The notes below the pieces were generated by a model, which was not told where the DNA came from, ran no database searches, and saw only the letters and a program-made list of their open reading frames with translations. Source: Lindgomyces ingoldianus (lineage: Eukaryota; Ascomycota; Dothideomycetes; Pleosporales; Lindgomycetaceae). Taken from it: 64,000 nucleotides of DNA. The stretch lies in assembly GCF_010093535.1 (NCBI RefSeq), contig NW_022985205.1, positions 410,161 to 474,160 of the forward strand, written 5' to 3'. The position numbers were made by a program, and so were the translations under genes. Numbering within the stretch: the stretch's first letter is position 1; the number at the start of each line of letters is the position of its first letter. Shown here piece by piece: positions 34,420 to 47,399 of the stretch.

Positions 34420-36889
34420 TTAGTAATGATCAATAAGATCATGGCACTCCGTAGGATCGTATGCGTGCCCGAACTGATTGGGGGTCCCACCATCGCTAGC
34501 TGGGCGGCGATTGGTGTAGTACCGTGCAGAGCGTGGACGGCTGGGGCCGCTGTATCGTCCACGGCTACGCCCACGACGTCCAGTATCCGGTGACTGGTGG
34601 GAAGCTCGATTGATGGAGCCGGCACCGCGCGGACCACTGCCTCGTCCCCGGTGGTGTCCGCGCTCGTTGGGACCCACGGAGCCGTCATAGCTAGTCAACC
34701 GTACACCCTCCTGATGTTGACCTTGTCCATGTGTATCAGGAAACATATTAGGGGACGTATTGTGTTGTCTCGTTTTATTTGATTGGTGCTGGTGCTGATT
34801 GTCGCTCTTCTTTGGATCTTGACCAGATTTCTCGTTCAATAGAATCTTGACTGGTTCTCCACCATCATCATTGTCACCGTCACTCCATCCCTCCATCTCC
34901 TCTTGAGCACGCACTCGCGCTTCTTCCGTGAGAGCAGCAAGTCGAGCGGCCTTTGAAGCTTCGCGTATCGACTCCGCAGTCGGCGAACCACGTATGGTCG
35001 CTTCGCGAACACAGATAGCAAGCATAGCATGAACAGTGTAGACAGCATCGTTGCCTGCATTGTGAAGGTTCCAAGCGACGGTGTCGAAGTCATAGAGAAT
35101 GTTGCCTAGTTTCGTTGGATTAGGCTCACGCTTCCAAACGCGGTACAGAGATGCAGTGTCCAGCGTTTCCAGCATGTTTGGCAAATCCATCGCTTTGAAA
35201 CCGAGCTGATTAAGGTAACGAATATCTCCAGTCGGGTCGTGCCCAAGGAAGATGAGGTTGCGTTGCTCAGAGAGATCGATCTTCTGCATCAACTCAGCAA
35301 TTGACTTCTCAGAATCATTCTCTTTCCGATGATTGCAGAACGGCGGTTTGAAACACGTCGCGATCACCTCAGATACTTCATCGAGCCTGACAAACTCCGA
35401 GTCACCAAACTCAAAATTCCCAGCGCATCCGGAGACGAATTCTACATTATTTAAATGCCTGTGCTCATAGATGCGGAGGTGGCGAGCTCGGATCTTGGAT
35501 CTCCAAGCTTCGCCGTCCTTGCCAGGTGCAACCCCATTGAGATCACGGGTATCCAGGGTTGCAATTCCGACTTCGGTAATTTTGTTGTGATCTCGCTCAT
35601 ATGATTCGACATCGACCGACACAATAACAACGTCTTTCTCAAAGGGGAACGGAACTGGCAGCGAGGCATTAATAGATGTAATGGAAAGTTTCCCAGCGCC
35701 TTCCTCTTCAGACTTCCGGGGTTCCTCCCAAGTCAAGTCTACGTTTCCAGGTAGGTTAGGACCTGGAGTTCAGGATTAGCTGAGATGTGTAGTTCGTATG
35801 TGGCGACAGTACTTACCATTTTTCTTCGCTAGCCGCAGACCGAGATAGCGCTGAGCGCGTTTGAATTGCATTCCCATATTCTGCTGTTTTATGATCCTCT
35901 CCTGTTTCTTCTTAAGCTTCTGTGCTTTGCCTTTAGCCCTCTGGAGATCAAGCAGCTCCTCCATCTGCTGTTTGAAGTACTCCAGGGTGCGCTTCTCCAG
36001 TGGCGGCGATATTTTCTCTCCAGGAGCCCGGAAAGAAGGAGAAGGAACTGCTTCAACCATGTCGTCAAATTGTTGTCGCGAATGAGAGCGGCCTAAGTAT
36101 CGAGGAGTGCAGCGGGGATGCTCTGGAAAGGGGCTCACTAGGCCGTTATTGCGTTGCTCGTCAGTGATTTTCAATCCGAGCCTGAGAAGTAGATTAATTT
36201 CCTTCAGCAAAGTCTGGAATTGTTCTTCGTGAACAAGAATAAGGGGTTTGATCTCATCAAGGTCCCAGACGTAATATCTGCCAGATTTATCAATACTATT
36301 GAGGGGAGATTGAAGGGATAGTGGTGGCTCACAGGTCCCACTCACGTGCCCAGAATTTGCCAGCGTCAAAGAAATGAGTTGCAATATCTTGCTTGAAATT
36401 CTTGTTGCAGAATTTGTATGGATATTTAGCAAGAGCGAAGATGGGAGTATATTCCTGGCGAGCAGAAGCAAGAGTTCCTTTCTGGAGTCTGGGAGCAGGC
36501 AGCTTTGTGGTCGCAAAAGAGGAGAGGTTTGGCTGAGAACCCAAGTTCCATGAACTTGCTTGGTCTTGCATCCAGACAAATTGACGTTCAGGATTCGCCA
36601 GGTGTGGGACAGAGGGGATAGATGAAGTACTTGTACCTTGAGTATTGCCGGAAGATTGGGTGGTGGAGACTTGCTGGGTTAGTTCGGGACGACCCGGTTG
36701 GCTCACGCGTCTCGTAGGTTCGGATTGCTTGTAGGGCGGAGGGCCTCCACTGAGGCTCAGTGACACGCCGCCAGTCGTATCATCGTCGCTAACTGGCCCA
36801 TGGTCATTTTCTACGAACTTATCTGGTAATGCTTGCAAATCGGAGCTGACAAGCTCGCGGAGTCTGTTAAGACGCGATGCAGATGCCAT
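34420..36889 (-). CDS. Gfd2/YDR514C-like protein with RNase H-fold domain
   Basis: Three exons (36333-36889, 35817-36277, 34420-35762) give 786 aa. N-terminal region 1-150 is disordered. Residues about 155-300 are the fungal Gfd2-associated domain (YPYKFCNKNFKQDIATHFFD, KFWAREWDLYYVWDLD, IKPLILV, PRYLGRSHSRQQFD) with a basic coiled coil (KKKQERIIKQQ...KRAQRYLGLR). A DEDD-type RNase H-fold domain follows: VVIVSVDVESYE (about 384-395, DxE), IFLGHDPTGDIRYL near 510, and HNAGNDAVYTVHAML (about 577-591), so the metal ligands appear present. The C-terminus is RG/RGG-rich (about 700-770), suggesting RNA binding. Yeast Gfd2 was named for its link to the mRNA-export helicase Dbp5; exonuclease activity is inferred from the fold. 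Divergent from the ING gene. Confidence 0.9.
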
Positions 36890-37769
36890 GGCCTGAGCAG
36901 TGGAAAGGGCTCGACGTTGCGAGACGTGGCACCGAAGGAGGTAATAGGAAGTGGGTTTGGTGGCGGTCACGGCAGGGGTAGTCGGGCGGTAGAGAATGAA
37001 GGGCGGGCGCGTAAGCATGGGGGATGAAGGCGATCGGGCATGAAAGGTGCGTTTGCCTAACGCCAGATGGAAGCAGCAAATAACTTGGAAGGCAGGCGCG
37101 AGACCCAGCTCTGTGAATTTGTGATAGCAGAACTCAGCGGGCACTATTGAGCACACGGCGCTTGTGAATTTCTTTTCTGCTCCCGCTTACGGCATAGGAT
37201 TCAATCTGGAGCTTCAGCGTTGCCTACACCACGACTACAGAATCCATACATGACCCTATATGCTACACTGAAGTGTTCTACCCAGACACTACGACTCCCC
37301 ACAGTCCGCTTTAAAGCATCAGGCCACGCGCAGACGTGTAATATGCTGGGGACTAGGAAGGGCTGTTCTGCCCTCGAAGGGCGGTGAAGGCTAGGACGTG
37401 CAGGAGGGGAGGGTATTGAAGAAAGGAATGTAATATTAGGTTTACCACATTTCTGTCGTGTTTCTGCGGATGTATCACTGTGGCGCTGACAGTTGATGAA
37501 GGCGGAATGGACTCACGTAGCGCCTAGGTGAGGTCAAACGCGGTTGCCTGCCAAGCATCTACGAGTGGTCCGTGCACTGGTCGCATCAACAAGTTACAAG
37601 TTACAAGTTGCTACGTTCCTCACCCGGAGCCATCACGGCGCTGGACTACCCCATCTCCGCTACCCTCTCCTCTACCCCGATTCTACTCTGCAACATTATT
37701 GACGCGTGGCTGGAGTGTCTGACGCGTCTGTCTGGCATTCCTGACCCGCCGCACCTCCTGCGATGCGCC
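36890..37769. promoter_or_regulatory. Divergent intergenic region between the Gfd2-like and ING genes
   Basis: About 0.88 kb separates the two start codons. The frame upstream of ATG 37770 stays open to about 37572 and that upstream of 36889 stays open to about 37156, but neither has a better ATG, so both extensions are read as leader sequence. No specific operator recognised. Confidence 0.45.
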
Positions 37770-40364
37770 ATGGCAGACGATGCCACTGCAAGTGCGCTGT
37801 CCGACATGTCACCTCAACCCACTGCAAACCCTGACGCCCAAACCACCGTCAACGACTTCCTCGACTACACCGAATTCTTCCCCTCGGACTTGATCCGCTC
37901 GCTGCGCCTCATCCGCGACCTCGACAGCAACTACCTTGATGCTACCGAAGCCGTCCATGAGCTCACCAAGACATATGGCAATCTTCCTCATATTCCCGAA
38001 AGTGAGCGGCCGCGACCCCAGTACCTGCGCAAAGAGATTGCCGCGCAGCTCGATCAGGCCGTGTACTGCAGGGAATCGACTTATGCCGAGGCCGCCCGCC
38101 TCTACGAGGTTGCAGAACGTCATTGCCATCGCCTGAAGATAATCAAGAGGAAGCTTCAGGCGCTGCCCCAGCCACCATCGCGCGACCCTACCCCGGCCCC
38201 TGTATCTCCCCAGGCAACGCGATCAGCCAACCGCGGCTACGAGAGAACCCCGCGCATTCATCTACACTTTGATGGTGGACGGCATGGCGCGAGCTCGACA
38301 GCGCGCCCCAGGGACCGCAGCCGGAAGCCAACCGCGCCGCTGCCCAGAGCGCTTTCGCTAGATAGTTTAAGCTCCTCAGATATGTCTGATGCTGAGTCGG
38401 AAGTGAGGTCGACCATCGACCTGGCAACGGCGCATTCGCCCAAGAAGATCAAGGAGAAGACGCCGAAACCCCCGAAGCCTGCGCGCTTTCGTATGCCTGG
38501 TAGCCAAGGTACAAACGTTCACAGTTCGATTGCCGGCATATCGACAAGCAATGCGCTGGCGAAGCTGTCTCCCCCACCAGCGGATGCTCGACCCGGCAGC
38601 AAATTCGCGCCCTGGTTTAAGTTGACAGAGTATGAAATGGCAGTACTTCGGAAACAGATGAAAAAGAATGCAATATGGTGTCCCAGCGACACCATGATTC
38701 GTCGTGAACTGGAGAGGAAAGGCCGTGGACATGTAAACTATGATAAGGAAAAAGCGCGCTGTGAGGCTACTGGTGAAGAGTTTATTGACGAAGACCTTGA
38801 GGAGCCGTCTGTGCCGAAAGTCAATCCTCCAGCTCTCGTCAATCCAAATCCGCCCGCTGATGCCGCTCCTCCTACCCCAAACCCAGCACCTGCTCCCGTC
38901 GAGCCTCCGAAAGATACTGTTAGAGAGGATACAGCCACGGTCAACAAAGGCATGAAGCTAAATGAGGCCAAAGAGGCAAAGAAGGTCAAGCGGGAATCAC
39001 AACGAGAACAGGCCATGCGCGACGCACAGGGACTTGAAGATGCTACAAGGAAGATCAAGGAGGCCGCGGAGAACCTCAAGGAGCTCAATTTTGCTTCAGA
39101 CAGTGTTAATGTCACTCCAACCGCGCAGAGGAGGAAGTCGACCACTAAGACAACGAACAAACGCAAACGCGAATGCACTCCACCCCCGCCACCTGCAGCC
39201 GACACGCCTACCACTATCACACGAGAGGCATCCTCGGTTTCCCAAGACAGCGGAACCAAACCACCTGATCCAAAACGTCTCCGGCTGCAAAACCTCCCAC
39301 CTCTAGCACCAGCACCAGCACCAGCACCCACACCCGTCGCACCCACCCCTGCAACAGTAACCACCCCTAAAGTGACAACACCCATAATAACCACGCCGGT
39401 TGTTCACACTCCTATTCCGCTCCCGGATCCAATCAAGACGATTACCGTGCAAGTGCCTCTTGCACCTGCAGGCCCAAGTACCCCCAAAAGCGCCACAAAA
39501 CCAGCTTCCACAGCGCCCAGCCGACACGTGACGCCTGCGCTCCCCTCTCCGACGCAGAACAAGAAGCCCCAAGAAGCCGTTCCAACGCTAGCTCAGCCAA
39601 CTCAGCCCACCGTTACAGCGGCCTCATCTCGTCCTCGCCGAGAGTCCGTTGCTTCCAAAGTTCCTACCCCGCCTCCTGCTCCAGTTGAACCAGTGCAGCC
39701 TCCGAAGGCACGGAAGACACCGACGCCAGCTCCCGAGCCTGTTCGCTCATCGCCTGGTCCTGTTACACGCCCGCGATCTTCACGAGGCCACATGCCAACA
39801 CCAAAAGCCCAGAGCGAAGAGCCCAAACTCAACGACCTAGGCAGGAACACTCGGGAGCTTCGGCGTCACAGCATCTTCAGTCAATCTGCAGTTACAGCTA
39901 CTCCTGTGCCTACTCGTATGAGTACGCGCAAGAAGCCACCCCCTAAAGGTGATATTACATCGGCTGAAGATGGACAGAAGACTGTGACAAATGTAAAGCG
40001 AGCCCAGGGTAGCAAGAACAAGAAGAAAAAGAAGGCAGACGAGGAGCCAACCGAGCCACTAGAAGAGATCGATCCCAATGAGCCGCGATACTGCATTTGC
40101 GATGACGTGAGTTTCGGGCAGATGATTCAGTGCGACAATAATGCAAGTTTATCCCCTTACCTCTTTCTTCCTGTTCAAAAGACTAACTGTCAATAGTGCG
40201 AGAAAGAATGGTTCCATCTTGATTGCGTGCATATGACTGAGAAGGAAATTCCTTCCCGTCGCGCCAAATGGTACTGTCCGGACTGTCGTGCGCAACTAGG
40301 CACCGACGCATATGGCAATCCACTCGTTCCTCCAGCGTTGCCTGGTCGGCGTGGAAATCGGTAG
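37770..40364 (+). CDS. ING-family PHD-finger chromatin protein
   Basis: Two exons (37770-40142, 40197-40364) give 846 aa. The N-terminal ING helices (about 25-130) contain FLDYTEFFPSDLIRSLRLIR and the basic CHRLKIIKRKLQ segment. The long middle is disordered with KRKRE-type basic patches and Pro/Thr/Ala tracts (APAPAPAPTP near residue 515). The PHD finger starts YCICDDVSFGQMIQCDNN (about 774) and, after the intron, continues CEKEWFHLDC...KWYCPDC, giving the C4HC3 zinc ligands and the aromatic/acidic surface used to read H3K4me3. ING proteins sit in histone acetyltransferase or deacetylase complexes (NuA3, NuA4, Rpd3L); the complex cannot be told from sequence here. The intron has a GC donor (AAT/GCAAGT) and lies within the PHD finger. 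The ATG at 37770 is the first in frame. Confidence 0.92.
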
Positions 40365-40983
40365 GTCTCCTTGTTTCTCTCCTCGGCAGCATACTGAGTT
40401 ATTGAGGGGCTGGAGTACTTAAAGGTTATCTAGGTCGGTATAGCGGACAGACCGCGGCTTTGGAATTCTGGAATTGGATGGGAACATGCTCGGATCTGCT
40501 GTATGATATAAACAGTGGAATTATACGTGTGGCGCAGTGTGGACTCCTAGGTCTCAGGACTGATTCTTTAGACGGATTTGTGCAGGCCCGTGTTCTACAA
40601 TATGCATGTATAAATTGGCTTTCGATCAGCCATGAATTTTATCGATCAATCCGAATAAGCCTTCGTCATTTCCACAGCCAGGGTAAGACCAAGATCTCAG
40701 TGATGTGCAGCGGATGATGTGCAAGGCTTATTTCAGCCTCAGCTTTGCCCCGCTTGATCTTTCCTAAACCAATACGAGCGCCCAGCGGGGCTGAGCGCGA
40801 AAAGGGACTGTCAACCTCAACCCTCGCCATCTTCCCGCCTCTACCCCTCAGCTTCCTCCAACATCATTCACTTTACATCTATACCGAAGATTCCTTTCCC
40901 CCCCGAGTGATATACCCGTTGAGTGCTCTTGTCCATACGCAGTCGCTGTTGGGGCACGACTAGGTGCCTGTATCGAAGTAAAA
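40365..40983. other. Intergenic region
   Basis: 3' flank of the ING gene and promoter of the next gene, with CT-rich stretches at 40800-40930. No gene recognised. Confidence 0.5.
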
Positions 40984-42494
40984 ATGACAGTGTTTGTTAC
41001 ATTTTCGATGGGCGCGAAGGAGAGCTACTTCTTCAATAGCCCTACACATTGGGCATGGTAAGTCTCCTATCTATCTTGAGCCTGTGTGCCATCTCTCTTC
41101 ATGGACTACTTCAAGACCAATCTGCACCATCAAGACCTAGACTCCAGCCTTGTCGAATCTAGCAACTGAGGCCAAATTCGGTTATCACGATTCACTAACT
41201 TGACTCCGAATAGGCATAACCTTCCCCCAGATGTGGAGGCTCTCTTTACAAAAACTCCAGCTATAAAAGATGTCCTAGAACTCGCGTTGGGTGAGAGCGG
41301 GACATATTTTATTAGTTATCGTGATCACGATGGCCAGATTTTCTGCAGTAGGTTTATCTTTCTATTACTTTTATTGTTTGATTCTTTTCAGAGCCTGACT
41401 TGGATTCACCAACATGAGCTTTTCTATCCTTAAATTAAGACGTTCAAAGCGCACGCTACCTCGTCATACACCTTACACTCACACTGATTCTAGGACACTA
41501 CAACCTCCCAAACCCTCTAACAACCTACCTCTACCACTCCCATCCCCACGTTATCCGCGATCTAACAACCCTCTCCATTACCCTCGGACCCTACGAATCC
41601 TACTACGCGCACGACAAGTCCTCCGCCTCCTGGGCAAATCTCCCCCCAACCCTCGACAAAGCCATTCTAGGACGCCTAGAATCTCAAGACCCGTGGAAGA
41701 CAGTTTGGAGAGAGAACGGCCAGGAAGCACCAAGTTTTGTTAGTCTAGGTGCCGATGGCAGTTATTTCATGAGGACTGTGAGAGGAGGGGGAAGTTGGGA
41801 TTTGAAGAGCAAGGAGGAGGGGATGATGGGGACGAATAAATTTCTGGAGGAGTCGAAAGATTTTACTGGGATTGCTGTAAGTGCATTGAAACTTTGCGTC
41901 TTGCTTATTTTTTCTTAAGTTACCTGAGTATTTGTGCTGATCTATGATTCGATGTAACAGGGATTATACCTCTTTCCACAGCACCCAAAATCCTACGTTC
42001 TACTTCTCACTTCTGGGAAAGCCTTCTCCAATCTCCCAGAATTCACATGGACGGATTACAACAAAATGGCACCATCCCTCCCCAACCTCGTTCAAACCCT
42101 TGCACCAATTCCACCTGTCCCACAACCGAAACCCCTGCAAGCACCCGCACCCGCCTCTCAACCCGTCCAACAGCAAACAGGTGGATGCTGTCCAACCGGC
42201 CCACAAACCCCCCATAACTGCTGTCCCCAAACACCCCAGTACGTTCATCCCTTGACGCCTTTGGGACTAGGGTTCCCGCCACCGTACTCGCAACCGCAAC
42301 AGCAACCGCTACAGCAACCGCTACAACAACCGCTACCCCAACAGCAGTATTACTTGGCAACGGGACAACCGGGTGGTGCTGTATATGCGAATGGGCAGTC
42401 GACAGGGGTTGTGTATGCTCAGAATACGGGACAGCAGATGCAGGTGCCGATGCAGTATCAGCAACCCAACGCGTTTGCCCCGGGGCCAAGGTAA
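40984..42494 (+). CDS. Conserved fungal protein of unknown function with Pro/Gln-rich C-terminus
   Basis: Four exons (40984-41057, 41214-41347, 41494-41876, 41961-42494) give 374 aa in frame. The folded N-terminal part (1-235) starts MTVFVTFSMGAKESYFF and contains WHNLPPDVEALFTK, a YFISYRDHDGQIFC strand pair, LTTLSITLGPYESYYAHD, WANLPPTLDKAI, FVSLGADGSYFMRTV and a final LYLFPQHPKSYVLLLTSGKAF segment; this reads as a beta-rich repeat of about 60-70 residues with paired 'yfis/yfmr' strands. I recognise it as a hypothetical family seen across Pezizomycotina, with no assigned function. The C-terminal 140 residues are disordered, with a CC pair (GGCCPTG, NCCPQT) and PQQQPLQQPL repeats. No signal peptide or membrane segment. 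Confidence 0.8.
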
Positions 42495-43625
42495 AAAGAG
42501 AGATAAGCTGCGGTTTTCGGCGGAGAGAGGGTATATATGGAATTTGAATTTCTGGATTGGATGAGCAGCGCTGGTCTAGATTGGGTTTGGGACTGGAAAG
42601 TCAAATGAAGTGGCGCAACCTTTTTGGGTTTCGGGTCTTTGTTGTTATATATGTTCGCGCTTGAAACCTTAATATACCCAGAACTTTTTTTCTCTTATCG
42701 CTCCATCCGTACCCCATGCTTCGAGATTGTAGTCTCCTCTCCACTACCGTGATTCAATAATATATTGCGGACTTTACAGGCATCTTGGCTGCTTTTAAGT
42801 CCTGGCTAAATTTCTTTAGATGGAAGCCGGATCTAGTCTGATTACCGAGTTTCAGGAGTTAATGTTAGTGTGGCTGTTAAGAAACATAATTAGCTACGAG
42901 CATATTACAGGATACATCATGTAAATGAAGCGGATGTGAACATGCCTAGGCAGTCCCCAGGGAGACCGCAGTCGCAGACACAGAAGCACAAGACGGGTCT
43001 ATTAACGACACCACAAACTAGCATCTGCTCTACACGAATGTAGGTATAGCCAAAGAATCGCCTTGTTTATTGGTAAGTATACTTAAGCTGAAGCTGAACT
43101 AAGGAGACAGAACTGTTTTAGGGCGGTCGGGGAACCAAAGTATCATATGTTCACATATCAACGTGATACAGGCAAGGTTGAGTTGGATTAACGGACCGAT
43201 CGGTATTAGGAAGCAGAACGCAATACAAAAGATTCCAGGGCTGTTTTAGGTCCTTTTGAGTTTAGAAGAAGTTTGGAATCTCTTTGTGACGGATGAAAAG
43301 GTGCGAAAGAAGTGTATGGCTCTTCTTTTAAGTAGCAGTGTTGAAAGGTAGTAGCTACAGACATGAGACTAGAGCGAGCGATTATACAGGGATTTTGCCT
43401 TCTCTTAGTGGTTTTAAGGAGTAAAATTGAGCGTATCATGGTGATGGTTGAGAATAGACTGTAGTTTATAATGTTTTATTTTAAGGCCACTACATTATTT
43501 ATAGGACTGTTAGAGTTTAAATGGATAGTTCCACGTCTACTTAGGTCTATTAGAGACTCTCTGAAAGTCAAGAACTTAGAATAAGTGCTTAAAAGGTTAT
43601 CTTTGGCTTCTACTTTAATAGATTT
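42495..43625. other. AT-rich gene-free stretch
   Basis: About 1.1 kb. Frames are short; nothing coding is recognised. Base composition becomes clearly AT-rich from about 43.3 kb, leading into a dispersed repeat copy. Confidence 0.5.
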
Positions 43626-43831
43626 GTCACGGGCGCTCAGATCCGTAGGATCATCGGCACGACTATATGCGCTAAATCGACAGGCAAAAGGCATACACAA
43701 GTTGAATCAGCAAGGATTCAAATCGCATAGTCGAAATTTATGAGCGAGATGGAATGCCCCCCAGGTGCTAGGTCCGATCAAGATCTTTGATCTAGCCCGC
43801 TTACGGGTCCTCATGAGTCCAACCCATTACA
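43626..43831. repeat. Dispersed repeat, decayed copy (possible solo LTR)
   Basis: About 206 bp that align with 48424-48664: shared blocks include GGATCATCGGCACGACTAT, GAGCGAGATGG, CAAGATCTTTGATCT and GAGTCCAACCCATTACA. Differences from the other copy are mainly transitions (for example CGG to CAG, GGG to GAG, ATCACA to ATTACA), as RIP would leave. The ends read TGTCACGGG...CATTACA, compatible with TG...CA LTR termini, and AATAG occurs just outside on both sides. No internal retroelement coding sequence is attached. Confidence 0.7.
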
Positions 43832-46161
43832 ATAGTCTTACAAAGCTTCTCTTTTATCAAAATTAAACAGCTTTTATTAAATAATTAGGACTTATACACC
43901 TGAATTACCTCTTAAGTAACACTTACTCTCCTAGCACTGGTCCTCCAACTACTGCTAAGACGCTGAGAACGCGTCTATCTCTATCTAATTCTCTATAGCA
44001 TCAACATCTAAATTAAAACCTTAGGAGACTTGCTTTTATATTCCTTTTACGCTTTTAATTTAACTATTTGCGTCTCCCTTTATTATTCAACTAGTTTATA
44101 CAGCTATGCTTTAGTATTTACCGAGTTAAAGCTATGGGATTGCGTTGTACGTAGCTTTAATTCACGCGACCCTTCGTCAGGGTGAATGTGGGTCTATGAC
44201 TCACACTGGCTTCTTATCGAGGACTACCGCTGTTCTATCATCTGTATATTCGCCTCATAGCTCTCTCAAGCTCCAAAGACCTTACAGCTCAACTCAGTCT
44301 ACCTAGTTTGGTCCTCACTACCTGATTGACTACTCGTACCTCCATATAAGACTTCCTTTATCTGTCAGCTTTAACTAACCGTGCAATATGTCCCAACCAT
44401 GATCATAAGGCTAGTGCTGTGCTATATGGCGTTCGACTACATGCAGTTGCCTACAGAGCGAGCCGCAGCAGCTTCCGCCAAAGCTGCAGCAAGCGAAGGA
44501 AGCGATAAAGTCTGGTCGTTAGTAATTTTACTAGTAATGGTAACACACGTCGAGAACTACGCAATCGGCACGGGAAATGTATCGTGGCAGCAATCAGAGT
44601 ACGTATCCCACCCCATCCCATCTCCTCTTCCACCCACCTCGTAAATCTAGCACACTCCCAGTCTCTTCCTCCTCTGCGTCCGCTCCCTCAGTAGCGCGCT
44701 CGCCACAACCACGAAACTGACCCTCCAACTTCCTCATCAGTATCACCTTCCTCCCTATGATGGAATTTTTCACACCGGTTGGCACGTTTTGTTGTATAGA
44801 ATTGTTTGTGTGGGGGTGCAGGAGATGATTTGGTAGATTTACCCTAAAACAGCAAGGTTGTTGAGAGGGAGTGGGAGTGTAGAAGAGAGTTCGAGATAGG
44901 CGAGGGAGAAGAGGGGAGAAGTAGGTAGAGAGTAGATAGGCGATGGTGGTAGTGAGCAATTGAATATGATTTGAAGTCAGGGTATGGAATCGCGCAGGAT
45001 CGACAAAGTGTGGGTACGCCTTGATTCCTGGAGAATTGAAAAGAAAATACGAAAAGAAAGATTTCGGCAGAGACGTGGTTCGATTCTGTGCTACTCACCG
45101 ACCACGATGATTTGCAGAAGGGTCCCTCGTGCCCTGTTTTGCACACCAGACTTATGCTTATTATGCGGATCAGTTAGTCTATGGATGGCAAAAATGAGTC
45201 GGAGTATGGATGTCTGACTCTGGGATTTCGATTAGATTCTGTGTTGTGAGAATGGAAGGTAGGCATGCAGAGGGGTCGAGTGGTGCAGCGACCAGACAAT
45301 ATGTACAAGTCCAAATGAGGCTGAGTAACAAAAAAGGAGAAAAGAAATCGGTTGCAACCTCCCCAATTCGTTCAAAGTACAATGCTCACGTAGTCACGGC
45401 CTCGAAATCCACGCATATTCTTGCAACAGTACGCGATCACAGCCTTGAAATCCACACGTCTCCCTGCAGCAATACGCGAATGCTTTCAAATCCAGTGTGA
45501 CCAGCCGCGGGCTTGATCATCCTACGCATATGACTCAAGAAGCACAGTGAGAGGGACATCGATTATCTTGAGTTATGCACGGTGTGTCTACGATGCGTAG
45601 AGCATACAGCCGATTCTGGAGGCTAACTCATTATTTACCAGGCAAAGAATAAAAAATCTCTATGCAATCGGGCAGAAGTTATGAGCTTATGGGAGCGTTG
45701 GTTGTCTGAAGCATCGTAGCAATGATCATTCATTACAATTGAGGAAGAATGGAAGAATCTTTAGGTGCGTTGGACATGTAAAGTACGAAGATGCAGGCAG
45801 GGAAGAGCGGTTTTTGTGGTGTATTGTATAATACATACCATGTGACGTGACTAGCATAACTCGTACCGATGGGATTTAAAGGCCGTTAGAGGTAAGCTAT
45901 GGCCGTGTACGTCCTTCGAAGGTCGAGAGGCATGATCGGGGAGAATTATTCTGGGACAAAGACAAGAGTAAAGTTTATTTACATGTTTGTTAGTAACGAC
46001 ATGTGGTTCCAGCTTACATCCAGATACCCCTCGCCATCAACACCACTAACGGCCTTTGACGCTTGTCCTTGATGTGACAGCGACGCCGAGGAGCCCTTCT
46101 ACCGCAGGTGATCGCTCAGAAAGTCGGTTTTTCTTTACCCCCTTCTTCCACGCGTGTTTAC
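43832..46161. other. AT-rich intergenic region with weak ORFs
   Basis: About 2.3 kb. A plus-strand frame from the ATG near 44399 to 44644 (82 codons) contains LPTERAAAASAKAAASEGSD and a hydrophobic segment (VWSLVILLVMVTHVENYAIG), so it may be an exon or relic of a membrane protein. Minus-strand frames at 44594-44959 and 44844-45146 lack motifs. No homologue recognised for any of them. Confidence 0.35.
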
Positions 46162-47399
46162 CTAGAAGCCTGCTCCTACAATGATCCCAAGACTCGAAAG
46201 ACCTGCCCAAACACCGCCTTGTTGAACTACATATGGAGGGCAGTATCTAGAGCAGTATGTTAGGTTGATCCAAAGCCGACCTCATAGACGTCAATATCTG
46301 CCACTTACAGCCGACCCGCAAGCATAAAGAGACCAGACCAAAAGATCCACAAGGTCCCGCATTGCAGCAGCGGAAACAACATAATCGCTCCATGCAGCGT
46401 CTTGTGCAGCAAGGTCTCTCTGTGCTTGCATGGATTCAAGATTATCTCATCGATGGACTGGTGGATGTACACCGGGGAGGATACAAGCAGGAAGATGGTC
46501 ATCAACAAAGCGGCTAGAGCACCAGAGTACATCATGTGCGCACCAAATGGCACAGATTCATACGCTGGGCTGCTAATCCTATAGTACCCTTTAGTTGCTG
46601 CAAGATGTACAGTCTTGCCTAGAGGTATCAGGCTTAGCACCTGCAGGACATATTCCGCAAATAACGAGGAAAACACGGATGCGGCGTATGTGTAGTCGTG
46701 AACGCGGTACCAATCTGATGAACCGTCGTGATCGGAGGGGAAAGGGTGAACGTCTGACGCAAGGTAACGGGGTGTGACGGCAACGCCAGAATCGTATGTT
46801 CCGTACCGAGCGTCGTCTGCAGCGTACGAGTCGTCGTAGATGAGATTACGACGTCGAGGAGAAGGAGTGTGGTAATCGGATTCGTCAAGCCGAGTTTTCA
46901 GCATTGGGAGCTCTTTCCGTGTTCTTACGTCCAGTGTCTTTCCTTTCCCCGACCTCTTCGGATTCAGCCCCAGCAAGCCGAGGACTATCCAGCCCACCCT
47001 CGGTCTAAGACAGAATAATAGCACCAGCTCCCCGATTCCGAACGTTGCATCATAGCCAGGTGTCTTCTTGATCAGCCAAGCATTGATCGCGTTGGCTCCA
47101 AGATTCAGTGCTAGAGTCACGATCCACATATACAGGAAGGACCTGCTCAATGGCTTTCCCATCAGCCCACAAGTCAATCTTCTCACGACACGGCGATTCC
47201 CAAAAACAGCGCTGACTATCGCAGCGACGATATTGACGCCGATGAAGATGCTTGCGTACTCGGCGAAGGGCGGACACTTAGTTGTTTGAGCCTGTGGCGA
47301 AATCTTCCAACTCCAAGGGAGGAGCTCTGCGGTGGTTGGCCCTGGCACACCCCAGCCATAGCCATAAGCTGAAGGCTCTGCGTTGTCTGTCTGATTCAT
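46162..47399 (-). CDS. Multi-pass membrane protein, fungal hypothetical
   Basis: Two exons (46309-47399, 46162-46246) give 391 aa. Without splicing the frame would stop after AGRL; the 62-bp intron with a CCTAAC branch site extends it through YCPPYVVQQGGVWAGLSSLG to GIIVGAGF, and the total closes in frame. Six to eight hydrophobic segments are visible: residues about 47-66 (FIGVNIVAAIVSAVFG), 88-105, 125-145 (LVLLFCLRPRVGWIVLGLLG), 235-260, 290-312 and 335-360 (MLFPLLQCGTLWIFWSGLFML). A charged cytosolic loop (about 148-230) with Tyr/Asp-rich DDSYAADDARYGTYDSG lies between. The short N-terminus is tryptophan-rich (YGYGWGVPGP...LPWSWK). I recognise no transporter or enzyme signature. Secure as a gene, function unknown. 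Confidence 0.82.

Noticed and set aside
38738..39394. Long minus-strand open frame opposite the ING gene
   Set aside because: It is the antisense of the low-complexity Pro/Ala/Thr coding region; composition (Gly/Val/Ser runs) is a shadow effect.
42290..42350. Tandem CAACCGCTACAG-like repeat, considered as a minisatellite or CRISPR-like array
   Set aside because: It is the PQQQPLQQPL coding repeat of the hypothetical gene; eukaryotic context and no spacers.
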